A program made the translations under genes and the position numbers. Below the pieces are notes generated by a model. The model was not told where the DNA came from and searched no databases. It saw only the letters and a list, made by a program, of their open reading frames with translations. 64,000 bases of DNA, taken from the NCBI GenBank assembly GCA_949592205.1, contig CATIUR010000001.1:43665001-43729000 (forward strand), given 5' to 3'. Every line of letters begins with the position of its first letter. Positions within the stretch are counted from its first letter, which is position 1. This DNA is from Helichrysum umbraculigerum. Its lineage: Eukaryota; Streptophyta; Magnoliopsida; Asterales; Asteraceae. Shown piece by piece: positions 22,095 through 32,907 of this stretch.

Positions 22095-23969
22095 ATGACT
22101 GAGATTCCTCGCTATATCAGGAAATCCATCAAGGACCCAGAGAAACGGGAGTTGTATCAGAAATGGTTAACACATCAATTGGGGGAATAGGTACATAGTG
22201 TGGGAAGACTTAGAGCAGATCGGTTTAAAGCAAGGGATTGAAGATTTGATAGTATTCAAGGAAGGGAAGCGACATCTGCGAGCCTGGAAGAATCTGTTTG
22301 AGATTAGGGAAAGTGTTTATCAGGAATTAGTTGCTGAATTCATGGTGACCTTCCAGTTTGACAAAACGATCGATAAACTCGATAATGACCAAATGATCAG
22401 ATTCAACTTTATGGGCAACCATCACCACATGTCATTAGCAACCTTTGCCTGCCACCTTGAGTTATACACTGAGTATCAGGTTACTACTCCTTTCTTCTTG
22501 AAGGCAAACAGAGAGGTGAAACTGCGAGACCACACTGCTATTTGGCAAGAATTGACTGGAAATCAGTTTCAGTCCAATGTCAAGGCCACTTCTTTTCTTG
22601 ATAAGCACCACCAAGTTCTCCACAACCTCATCGCTTGCAGCATTCGAGGAAAGAGAAAGACTAAAGGAGCTGTTGGGGTAAAGGACTTGCAGATCATCAA
22701 GAACATTATAGAGCAGGAACACGTTAATGTTGCTTATTTGGTTGCTGATAGGATCCTTACTAAGTCAGGTTATACTCAGTCAGAGTTTGCATATATGGGA
22801 GCAGAATCACTAAGTTAGTTAGGAGAATGGGGCTGTTGACTGAGGAGGTGATTGGTAGCCTGACACCAGTGGCGAACAGGGTATCTAAGCCATATGACAT
22901 CAACTATATGGTTAAGGTTTGGTTGTTAGAAAACGATGCTGATGGGCAGATAAGATGGAAGGATGGTGAGATCATTCCGGGAGTTCAAATGAGACCCCCG
23001 AGGAGCAAGAATGTTAGGTTTGAGTTCGATGACAGCACGGTCCACCGATAGCCTAGGACCACTGTTGCTCATGAGCGAGAGGAGGGAGAGACAGCTGCTG
23101 CTGAGGCACAAAGTCCACTGATACCACCTGCTCGAGAGTTTGGTTGGGGAGATCCGGTATCATCCGAGCTCATGTACGGTATGTTGGGTATGCTAAACTC
23201 ACACTACATACAGGACACATATTTAGCTATTGAGTTTGGATTCCCACAACCTACCCGCCCTACATGGGTATGCGGCCCACGACCACCCAACTACCACACC
23301 ATGCCACTACATCCATTTTCAATGATGCCACCCACTACCACCGTTCCCTACACCTCCATACCACCCACATCATCCACTCGCACTGTGCCCATGGAGATTC
23401 CTCGAGCCCGCCGTACCAGGAATACTCCTGCGGCTGAGCCGGTTTTCTCTGTGCACACTGCGACACCACATGAGCCGCATATCCCACATATTGGGCAGCC
23501 ATCTTCCCGTCCCATGACCCGTCCAGGACCAGCTGAGTCAGCCATATCAGCCACATCTTCAGAAACAGACTCACCTCAGTCAGGATTTAGACGGGACATG
23601 CAGGTTGATGATTAGGTATAGGTTCAGACTGACTATATGCCAGACATGACTACTGCTGCTTTGCCTACTTTGTCAGGACTCACAGGGATGTTTCAGAGCA
23701 ACTCAGTGCCATCCTCTGAGCTTCCACCGTAGCAGATGCTTGGTGCTTCCCTAGGATCGTATGAGATTGCAGACATGGGACTAGATCCCAACTTCCATTT
23801 GTACCCGATCCAGCCACCAGCATCCGGCAGACAGCGCAGTTCTTCTTCAGCATCAGTCTCTCGCAGAGCATCGAGTGGACATCACTCTGCTTCACGTGCT
23901 GCACCTTATGGCTCCATGCCACCTCCAGCTCACGGACCACCATCCAACCAGGATCTTTCTCACCCTTGA
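22095..23969 (+). pseudogene. ATHILA ORF1-like gene, frameshifted
   Basis: The ATG at 22095 follows a splice acceptor. The frame shifts within a GGGGG run near 22181-22185, runs open to 22818, shifts again near 22815-22827, and then carries stops at 23049 and 23613. The 22198-22818 part has the profile of the plant ATHILA ORF-1 family: a strand with HHMSLATFACHLELYTE, then W-Q-E-L-T-G, a conserved HHQVLHNLIACSIRGK segment and VNVAYLVADRIL. The C-terminal third is Pro/Ser/Thr-rich (PPTTTVPYTSIPPTSS). I see no transmembrane helix, so calling it env-like rests on position only. It lies between X and the 3' LTR as in full Athila elements. Confidence 0.75.
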
Positions 23970-26143
23970 TCTCATCATATTTTACTATCATTTATGTTGG
24001 ATGACTGTATAACTCTATTACTAGTATTACTGATATTTGGGATAACTGTATTAACTGTTGCTGCAGACTTGTGTTGGTCCCAACATGTGATCTGGTTGGA
24101 CCCACCTATCTATCTTATCTTATCGTTTATCTATCATTTTACTTATGTTATGTTTTGCTTAGTTAATTTTCAGATTACTTGCGAATAAAAGAGAGTAGTA
24201 GATAGTATGAAAATTTCCCGAAAAGAGCCCGAGATGACGCACAAATCACGCAAAGATCCTGATCCAAGCCAATTGAACTACCCTACTAAATCAGAATCTT
24301 CAAACACACATCTCGGTCTTTTCTAGGGGAGTTTTTCGTTCCATTTCCTTAGTGATTTCCTTTCATCGCCTATAATTCTTCGTGTTTCCCACCATGCTTA
24401 AATTCTAAAGTGTGGGATTCTAAATCCCACACAAATCAAACCAACTTAGAAATAGGGTTCCGAAATATTTTCAAACTTTAAGTGTGGGATTCCTCCCCAA
24501 AAAGAAGAATTTTAGACTTAGTTTGAGAACATTAGGGACAATGTTCCTCTAAGTGTGGGATACACGGTATGATATACTGTATTCTTTGACTTTGATTGCT
24601 TGTCCAAAGTATAACTTTCTTAAAAATAAGCTTAACTTCGACAGTGAAGTCTTCACTCATTCAGTTGACTTAAATTTTTCTAAAAACCTCATTTTTGCTA
24701 AAATTTTTAAATTTTTGACTCAAAATAATTTTGAGAAAGATAAATTTTTCCGAAAATTGATTAAACTGCTTTGGAAAGTAAGATAAGTTAAGATACGAAT
24801 CCCTTGAAAATGAAATGTTAATTGAAGAGCATCGCACGGCTAGGTACATACAACCATTTTTGCAGTGAGGTACTTAAGCCAATAAAAGCATTCATTTTTA
24901 ATGCTTCACTTCTTCGTTTGATGTGTGTGCCGATGCATGTGCTTTGAGTTAGAACTTGCTCTTGGTATACGCTTCGAGACCACACCAATGAGCACCGTAC
25001 ACGGTGAAGGTGCAGTCAGAGGACCTTGACATTTCATAGGACTAAAACCCCATTTCTTAAAGCCTAACCCGTCCAACTCTCATTCGTGAGTGTTGAAGAT
25101 CCACTAGTTAAACCCTTTGAGCCTTAACCTTTCATTTCTTCAAAACCACCATTCACCACCTACCCTCACCGTTTCAAAAATTTTAAACTTAGAACGTTTT
25201 GGAGTTATGAAAAGCGTTATTTAGGCATCCTAGCCACTTTTGTCTCACACTCTCTCAGTTTCTCTTTGTGTTCTCTCAGAAATCTTGCATGTGTTAAAAA
25301 AAATCATATATCTATTGAAAGCAAAAATTCGGGTGCGAAAAATTGGCACCTTTTCTGAAAAGCTCAGTCAAAATGAGATGTCAAAAGGACAAAGTGTCCA
25401 GGATCTCTCGAAAAATATATAGAAAAGAAAAGAAAAAGAGAAAAAATCTCCGAAAAAATTCCCACAAAAATAAAATAAAGCTTAGTGCTTGAAACTCTCG
25501 AAAGAATGCCTATTCAGAAAATCAGTCAACTCCGCGTGCGTTCTCGAGAAGAAAGTCATCAAAGCTACCTTTCTTCATAAAAAAAATTCCTTCGTGTGCG
25601 TTCTCCGTTTTAAAGAGTGTCTAGATAATTCGATTCATAACTTTAGGACTTGTAAGTTTAAAGAAAATACCCCATTTTTCATTTCCAAAAATTCACCATC
25701 CTCTGTACCCCTTTGTTCCATCACCCACTCAAAAACCCGAAAAATGTCTTGGGATGATTAGCACCATCCTCATTGAAGTGGTGGAGATCCGATTCTTGAT
25801 CAATCCTATGATGAGAAGTAATGCATGACTGGCTTTATGAGCGATTTCGTTTGATTAGATTGATAGGAAACCCGATACACTTTGAGTGAATTGAGTGACC
25901 ACCTTTGTGAGATCGCCTAGTCATGTACAATATCCATCGAGAATTGTGAAAGTATGCCAAGGTTAACGTTTCAGGTTTAAGGGGGGACTATCTTAATGAT
26001 GCTTGCTTTCTGAAAAGGTTTATTTGGTTTTTGATAAATTAATTAATCTCTGGTTAATTATTGTCAGAATCCCCAAAACTAGATTTTTCAAAACCTTATA
26101 GCAAGTGAGAATTTTAAAGTTTGCTTGAGGACAAGCAAAAGTC
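23970..26143 (+). other. non-coding 3' region of element 2 with PPT-like copies
   Basis: There is no convincing gene; short open frames (24553-24786, 25240-25422, 25489-25761) are rich in Lys/Phe/Ser and carry no motif. The word AAGTGTGGGAT occurs at about 24409, 24480 and 24551, each resembling the true polypurine tract at 26145. The rest is AT-rich. Confidence 0.6.
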
Positions 26144-26158
26144 TAAGTGTGGGATATT
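26144..26158 (+). other. polypurine tract of element 2
   Basis: TAAGTGTGGGATATT directly precedes the 3' LTR start TGATAACACG. The upstream GAGGACAAGCAAAAG is the usual lead-in in Athila/Tat elements. Confidence 0.75.
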
Positions 26159-28644
26159 TGATAACACGTAAAAAGTCATGTTTTTACATACGTTATCTTC
26201 CACATTTTAGGCACAAAGTTAACAAAAACACACTTAAAAGGACATTATTCATAAAGTTTTGTTAACTAAGTTAAAACGGAGTTGATGTTTGTAAAATCAC
26301 TAAAAATGGCATGAAAAATGTAAGAAACAGGGCAAAACTGCTTCACCGTACCTCCGTTCATTCATTTTAATGCATCTTGAACTACACTGCAAGTTAGGAC
26401 CTCTAACTTATGTCATTTTCTTCGTTAGAAAATTACAAAACCGTGAGCGTGAGAATCACTCAAAACGGATAAACGACGAAGAAGTTACACCAAATCGAAG
26501 AAACGGAGAACCAACGGACCGAATACGGCTGAGCCAGACCGTATACGGCTGGACACAGACCATATACGGCCTGTGCAGACCGTATACGGCCTGTGCTCAG
26601 CCGTATACGGGCCAGCTCAGCCGTATTCACCCTATGCACAGCCGTATACGGCCCAGTTCAGCCGTATTCACCCTAGCTCAGCCGTATCGTGCGTTTGGGT
26701 GATAAAAATCAGGTTTTTATTCGCCTTTGCGATACGGTTGTGCGTTTCATGGTTAGGATACGGTCTACGGATACGGCTGTGCGAATTCTATAAATACAAG
26801 CTTCAAGTCTCATTTCTCATCATCCATTAATCCACCAACATCTCTCATCACTTCACACACACTTTATTCTTCGTTTTTACATTTTTATACGTTTACTCTA
26901 GGTTAGTTTAGTTAGATAGTTTCTCTCTCTAGAGTTTTCTCTCTCTAGAGAGAGATAGATAGTTAGTTGGTTAGCAGTAGAGAGAGAAGGAAGCTGGTAT
27001 TGTAATCACGGTGTAATAAGAGCATTCTTGGTGCAAGACTCTGCCTTTCTTTTCAGTCGTTACGCTGTTCAATTTACTGGTGATATCTATCTTTTCATAC
27101 TTATACTATGTCCGAATTATTTTTGCCTGCTTGTATGATGTATGTTACTGTTATTGCCATGCTTATTGAATAGTGTGCTGTTGCGGTTGTTGAAATGTAG
27201 ATAATTAGACGTAGGGATGATGTTGAATTAATCTTTAAAACCATATAATTGGGAATTGTTATATTTGTTATGTCTAAAACTTATCATGCATCTAGACTTA
27301 GTTATGGATCACCCTTTCCAGTCCTTCGCGTGACTGCTACTTTAGGCTTAGAACTTGATCACCTCTAGGTACAGTAGGAAGTTATCTGTGTTATAGTACG
27401 AAGCCGTGTCTGTCACTATAAATCGGCTGAAGTACTGGGTATAGCTTTGGAAATACCACTAGTGGAGTACAACGTGGAAGCCCCGGAAAAAGCCGTATGT
27501 GCCAACACTGTGGATTACCTAGAGACCCTAGAATATGGCCTAGGAACCAATATAGCCGTGGAAATGTTACAGTACACCGTCTATCCACCCCTGGAACTGA
27601 AGCTATGGAAACATTTCAACATAGTACACCGTACCTGTACCTAGGGATAAAAAGCTACAACAAATCCCTGGTTACGAGGATCTGTGGAACTGTTTAAGTG
27701 TAGTACATCGTGAACGGTGCCTAGTGTGGTACGCTGTGGAATGAGTATGCATTGTACACCGTTGATGTTCCTAGGGCTGAATGACTGATTGCAAAGGAGA
27801 GTCTAGATCATGACAGAAGTAATTGAACTAATCAAACGTAAGGAATGAGTCTAGAGATGAAAGTCAAGCCCAACAGTGGTTCAGGATTCTTAAAACCCCT
27901 AGACTCTACAAAACTGATAGTTTAGAATAAACAAAATAATAATCTGAGCATATTTAGGAGATGGCATTTACATTTAGGTGTTAAGAACGGTCAGAATTAC
28001 CGGTATGGCAGTCTGTTACCTTATTCCTGCACCCCTCGAGGGTCACTTGTCCACAAAGACAGTGTGGGGGGGTTGAGCGGCCTGTTCTGATCAGAATCAC
28101 GATAGCCTAGGTCTCGTGACATACTAATTCTGGTAAATAACTAGAATTAGTAGGGTCCTAGTGTTTACACCCGTAATGCACTTGTCTATTAACTAAAAAT
28201 GTCCCCAATTATCTTTATAATAAGCATCATCCCAACAACTGATTATCGAAGTTTCAATCGCCGCAATTCTCTATCTGTCTACCTAGCTACCGATTCTTCT
28301 CTATCTTTATTTTTCTGCATTTAGTTAATTAATTAATTAGAAAATTAAAAACACCAAAACCTACCTACTTGCACAAACCCTATCCTAAAAGCGAACTCTA
28401 TCTTTGGCATCGCTTCGTTTCAATTCGCTCCGATTTAAGAACGACCTCGAGTTATACTTACTGCTTACTCACCCTGTGTAGTAGGTAGTATTTATAAGTT
28501 GAGACCCAGCTCTTTATAAATTTAAAACTTAACCACCGACGCCGCCATGATCTGTCCGGTCTCTGGTCCTCCGACGACAAGGACGGTCCTCCTTCCCCTT
28601 AAAAGGCAGGAGGGCTTCTTGAGCCGACGTTTCGGGGCGCGTCA
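26159..28644 (+). mobile_element. 3' LTR of element 2
   Basis: It begins TGATAACACG and ends GGCGCGTCA, 2486 bp, followed by the TSD CACAC (28645-28649). By eye it is nearly identical to 16169-18674 but has nine palindrome units (26521, 26541, 26562, 26582, 26603, 26623, 26644, 26664, 26684) instead of ten. Its TATA box is at 26789 and its hairpins at 28044-28064 and 28123-28151. Confidence 0.96.
26521..26694 (+). repeat. CGTATACGG palindrome array, 9 units
   Basis: The steps are 20, 21, 20, 21, 20, 21, 20 and 20 bp, keeping phase with the 5' LTR copy apart from the loss or gain of one whole 20-bp unit. Confidence 0.93.
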
Positions 28645-28649
28645 CACAC

Positions 28650-29323
28650 AATTTTAGGTAAAGTACAAAGATTACTCCTTTTAAGAGTCAAATATCACTT
28701 TTGCCATTTTCTTTAGGCATAAACTTTTGTGAAAAAAAAGTAAGTAATGATAAAAACGTAAAGTTGATTATCCATTTATGAAAGTGGACACTTATTTTGA
28801 AATAAACTAAAATGGAAATATGAACACTTATTTTGGGACGGGTGTTGTAATAGTTCATTTATGATTTCATCGAGGATAAAAAAGAAAGATGGCATGCATC
28901 AAATAACAACATTATTAACCTTTTTAAGCATAGGCCGTGTAATCATGTATTGCACGGCATTTAAAACTTATTGGTGTTTATATATAGGTAAGATATCTCC
29001 ACTCGCTCTATATTCGATCTATTCTCATAATAGAACGTGCCAATCCCAATTCTAATTAGGACATTGCTGTAAAATACATAAGATTTCTCCATCTTTACTA
29101 GCTAACGTTTTAGAATCAAAAAAGATGTTCCAATGAGAAAACGTAATTATTTATGTAACAAAAATGGAAATACATGGTTAATCATATACATAAAATCTAT
29201 CCGCAATACTTGTGTTACACCAAAATGTTAATTTAAATCTTCGCAAGGGTACACAACATATAAAGACTTATCTACCTTAAATCCACAATCAAATGGTAAC
29301 AACAAAACTGATGCTAATAGGTA
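28650..29323. other. AT-rich intergenic DNA downstream of the kinase exon
   Basis: I see nothing coding here. An open frame at 28861-29055 has no motif. The kinase gene's 3' UTR would lie here on the minus strand. Confidence 0.5.
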
Positions 29324-29538
29324 TCATGACCCTTTTGGTGAGTCTCGGTTCATTTCTTGCTTAACATGAAGCGGTGAACGATGATGCAAAGGTTTTTGGC
29401 CATATGGCGAGTGAGGACTTGAATTGTGTATTCTAGGTACTTTTGGCCTTTCTTTGATATCTTCAAGTCGTTCTAACGTTGCCACCACTTCTTTCATTGA
29501 GGGACGGGATTTTTGTTCGGATGCAAGACACGTCAGGG
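29324..29538 (-). pseudogene. last exon of a receptor-like cytoplasmic kinase (class VII, PBL-like)
   Basis: On the minus strand the exon begins after an acceptor (CACACTAG) and encodes ALTCLASEQKSRPSMKEVV, ATLERLEDIKE and a Ser/Pro/His-rich tail (SPHSPYGQKPLHHRSPLHVKQ), ending at TGA. This is the end of kinase subdomain XI, where the conserved Arg of the SRPSM motif stabilises the C-lobe, plus the variable tail of class VII cytoplasmic kinases. These act at the plasma membrane downstream of immune receptors. The intron phase is 1. The rest of the kinase would lie at higher coordinates, but a solo LTR is inserted 31 bp away and I find no VIb, VII or VIII motif beyond it. It may be a fragment, or the exons may be further off. 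Confidence 0.8.
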
Positions 29539-29540
29539 CT

Positions 29541-29541
29541 A

Positions 29542-29567
<26 letters not shown>
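29541..29567. repeat. (GT)n microsatellite
   Basis: About 12 GT units. On the minus strand it is a (CA)n tract standing where the pyrimidine tract of the kinase intron should be. Confidence 0.95.
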
Positions 29568-29572
<5 letters not shown>

Positions 29573-29657
29573 ACAACCGGTCAAAAAGGGCAAAATTAGC
29601 TTCCAATTTAAACCTTAATCATTCGTACTCAGTACGCGTTAATACGAAAGTATTCGG

Positions 29658-29660
<3 letters not shown>

Positions 29661-29699
<39 letters not shown>
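29661..29699. repeat. (AT)n microsatellite inside solo LTR
   Basis: About 19 AT units near the left end of the LTR. A second run of similar length lies just outside the right end. Confidence 0.95.
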
Positions 29700-29700
<1 letters not shown>

Positions 29701-30396
29701 CGTTAAATGATTATTTAATAATCACATACAAACAAATCTGAAAGAACGCGCAATCTCAAATACGGACGTTGGTGCAAAACATTTCTAAATAATATATTAT
29801 TGATGAGAATAATAATTATTTACTCGATTGAAAATTTTAAGCACATTTGAACACTGGAAACTATCCGTCAAACCAAAGTGAAACAAAGATATAATTTTAT
29901 ATCTCACTAAAAGTATTTTTATAAAATACTTCGATTAAAAATATATACGATTTCATATTTAGAAATTCATCATTTGAAAATATTATATTACTTTATGATC
30001 GGGTACACAAACACGGGTACCACTAAACCAATTATTGGAGCCGGTTATATACCGACTCCAATAATTCAAAACACACACACAGACATATCAATCTTCCCCT
30101 CTACTCTCTCTCGGCTATCTTCTCTTCATCAACAAACAACAACAATTTCAACAATAACAACATCAAGTAATCATCATCATCATCTTCATTTACGATCATC
30201 ATCATCGAGTTCATCATCATCATCCTCACGGCTCCGTTTTTAAATTTTAAGGAAACTTTAAATTTTGTTTTAAATACGTGTTTAAAATACTTATATCATC
30301 ATGTAATGTTGTTCCATTGAGTTGATTATGTCCAAAATCGAAACCACAAACTGATTGCTGTGTAAATTGCCTGAACAGACCCTGTAACAGCACTAA

Positions 30397-30609
30397 GATC
30401 CGGCGGATCTCCATATGGATCCGGCGGATCCTCATAACACCACATGATCCGGCGGATAAGACTATGGATCCGGACGATTCTCAAAAAGTGACACGGATTC
30501 GGAGGATCAGACATTGGATTCGACGGATCCTCTTTAAAATTTGCCCAATCCGGCGGATCAACCCTATGATCTGGCGGATCCTCATAATTTGTCACTGATC
30601 CGGCGGATA
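30397..30609 (+). repeat. array of GATCCGGCGGATC palindromes
   Basis: Units start at 30397, 30418, 30446, 30467, 30496, 30517, 30547, 30568 and 30597, alternating 21 bp and 28-30 bp. The core is a perfect inverted repeat GATCCG-G-CGGATC. It lies at the position of the 57-bp array and the ACGTCGCA array of the sister LTRs. Confidence 0.93.
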
Positions 30610-30783
30610 CTTAGCCCAAAACAGAAACTGACATTTCAAGTTTAACTTGTATAAAACACTTTTTCACTAAGTATCGGAACTGAGATTTTACCACTCAATT
30701 TTACACCGAATTTGGATTTCGGAGGTGTTTTCACTAAAGCAATGTAGTAGGAATAAAAATTTTCCAAGCTGACCTGGTCCCAG

Positions 30784-30860
30784 CCAGGGGCTCTGCCCCT
30801 TGGACCCCGCCAGGGGTTGCCACCCCTGGGACCCCGCTACCAGGGGCGCTGCCCCCGGAC
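30784..30860 (+). repeat. GC-rich hairpin triplet (CCAGGGG)
   Basis: Three units start at 30784, 30810 and 30840. Each pairs CAGGGG with CCCCTTGG, CCCCTGG or CCCCCGG. It is strikingly GC-rich in an AT-rich LTR. Confidence 0.8.
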
Positions 30861-31140
30861 CCCCGTACACAATTTCATACTTATTTAAAGTATAATAAAA
30901 CAAATATAATAATGATGTTTTTGGAAATTATTATTACAAACTGTCACCAACGGGCCGTACACTTTTACAAACTTTAAATGGAAATACAATTTGAATACTC
31001 GGACATAATCTAATCGGATAAACATTAATATGGATGATATATTAGATATCCATTTACTCATTAAAATCTCGCATGTTTAGGACGCTAGGAGATTCGGGGT
31101 TATTCATTCCATATTGGATATTAATTGCTCGGTGACTCAG

Positions 31141-31689
31141 GTGAGTCTCACAGCCCCATTTTTACTATTTTACTGTTTTAAACTCGGGGTGAGATACAAT
31201 GCTTACTTGTTTTCGTGATCACATTTATTCGGTTAGTTAATTTATTTATTAACTCGGTTATCATTGTCGGTATTGATTTTTATTCGGTTATTGCATGAGT
31301 GTTTTAATTCGGGAAAGTCCTCATCATTGCATGGTTCGTTAACTTAATAAGGCGCGATTACTAAAAGATAGATCTATTTGGGGAGTGATGTCCCTGTCCG
31401 GGTTGCTAGCTACAACCATTCCAAACGGGCATTTTAGTAATTGTTATGGGTGTTGACCCCGTTCGGGAGGTAGAAAATCGGGTTAGGCCTCGAACCATGG
31501 CTCAGTGCAATATCAGCGTCGGTATATTTAATTTGGAAACCTTAATTGGTTTAATCATTGTTCGGTTATAATGTTTAATCACTGTTCGGTTATAAATCGT
31601 CGGATAATACTGTGTATCACATCATGTTTTATGTTAAACCTGTGAGATTCACCAGCTTTATAGCTGACCTTTTTGTGTTGTATTCTCAG
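31141..31689 (+). other. candidate leader intron inside solo LTR
   Basis: The donor is CAG/GTGAGT (exon end 31140), the hairpin CAGCT-TTAT-AGCTG is at 31653-31666, CTGAC is at 31664-31668, and the acceptor TATTCTCAG ends at 31689, with branch A to acceptor 22 nt. Confidence 0.45.
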
Positions 31690-31970
31690 GTGATCAGCTA
31701 CAGTATGGTGGCCCGCATGATATGTTAGCTAGTACGAGTCGCATGCATCTATAAACATATGAAAATTTTATAGCATTATCTTTTTAAAATCTTTGGGATC
31801 TATTTATGCGAACTCATTATGTTGTAAACTTATAACTTAAACTTTGTAACTACTTTTGTAAAATGTATAAACGTCTCATGTAGAGTCGTTTGCTTGTATC
31901 TCTGCGCTTGATATTGGATTAGTCACACCCAAAAATTGTCGCTTCCGCAAACCATGAAATTGGGGGTGTG

Positions 31971-31973
<3 letters not shown>

Positions 31974-32010
<37 letters not shown>
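31974..32010. repeat. (AT)n microsatellite
   Basis: A TATATA run immediately right of the solo LTR; with the GT run on the left it probably formed one compound microsatellite before insertion. Confidence 0.9.
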
Positions 32011-32014
<4 letters not shown>

Positions 32015-32572
32015 TTTATTTATATTAAAATATATATCTATCCCATAAATTTAGTAGTTTGTAGTTTAGACTTCAACAGCAAGATATAATACGTAGTATC
32101 ATTTTTAGTAGTATTACTATCTAATAAATTGTTGTATTTTTTATCGTGTATTCAAATTTGATGTGTTTTGAAGTCGTGGACGCTTGAGTATGATTACAGT
32201 TATCGAATACGACTTAGTGATATTATCAAGTTGTGTTGTCGTTCGTATATATATAAGTTGTTTTTTCTATTTTTAAGTTTTAGCAAAAAGCGCAAAACTG
32301 GCCAAACCGAACCGGTTTTCGCGGTTAGGTCCGGTATATACAACTCAAACGGTTCGGTCCGGTTTGTATTTTACCAAACCGTCAACTACCAGTTCGGATT
32401 AATATTTCGCCAAAAACCGGCCGGACCGGACCGTGAACACCCCTAGGACTATGTATCATATGAGATAACAACGATATTGTGTGGTTGTACTTGCATATCG
32501 GATGAAGTTGTGAAAACACAAATTTAAGTAAATCCAATATAAAATATAAATACAAGATATTAGACTGAAAAA
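32011..32572. other. intergenic DNA with one end of a degenerate transposon
   Basis: From about 32295 to 32446 the sequence is rich in CCGGTT/CGGTCC words and ends GGACCGTGAACACCCCTAG, which looks like the right terminus of a non-autonomous DNA transposon. The partner terminus is not visible. The open frame 32168-32446 is a by-product. Confidence 0.4.
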
Positions 32573-32897
32573 GGGTTAATAGACAATTTCGTTACTGTAC
32601 TTTCCGAAAAAGTTCAATTTAGTTACCGAACTTTTATTTGGTTCAATTGAATTACTGAACATTTAAATAATTGATCAAATTGTTACTCAAGTTTCTAATC
32701 ATACACATATTAGTTACTGTAGTTTACGAAAATGTTCAATTTCGTTATCGAACTTTCGTTTTTTTGGAATAAAAAACGAGGATTTTACACTTGTAAACCG
32801 GTTTTGTAAGTTCAGTAATTCAATTGAACCAAATAAAAGTTCGGTAACTAAATTGAACTTTTTCGGAAAGTACAGTAACGAAATTGTCTATTAACCC
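32573..32897. mobile_element. Mutator-type MITE with 88-bp inverted termini
   Basis: The arms 32573-32660 and 32810-32897 are reverse complements over 88 bp with no mismatch that I can see, around a 149-bp centre that itself holds a degenerate third copy of the arm. The arms begin GGGTTAATAGACAATTTCG. A 10-bp duplication GACTGAAAAA flanks the element (32563-32572 and 32898-32907), the size expected for Mutator-like insertion. There is no coding capacity. Confidence 0.93.
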
Positions 32898-32907
32898 GAC
32901 TGAAAAA

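Larger units (their letters stand above)
29569..31973 (+). mobile_element. Tekay-like solo LTR in the kinase intron
   Basis: It begins TGTGACAACC and ends GGGTGTGACA, 2405 bp. No primer site or internal region follows. Flanks are GTGTA (29564-29568) and ATATA (31974-31978), which differ by two G/A changes, so the TSD is only approximate; both flanks are microsatellite. It shares CACCAACGGGCCGTACA (30945-30961), the GTGAGT donor, the branch-site hairpin and the end block with the other Tekay-like LTRs. Confidence 0.88.
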
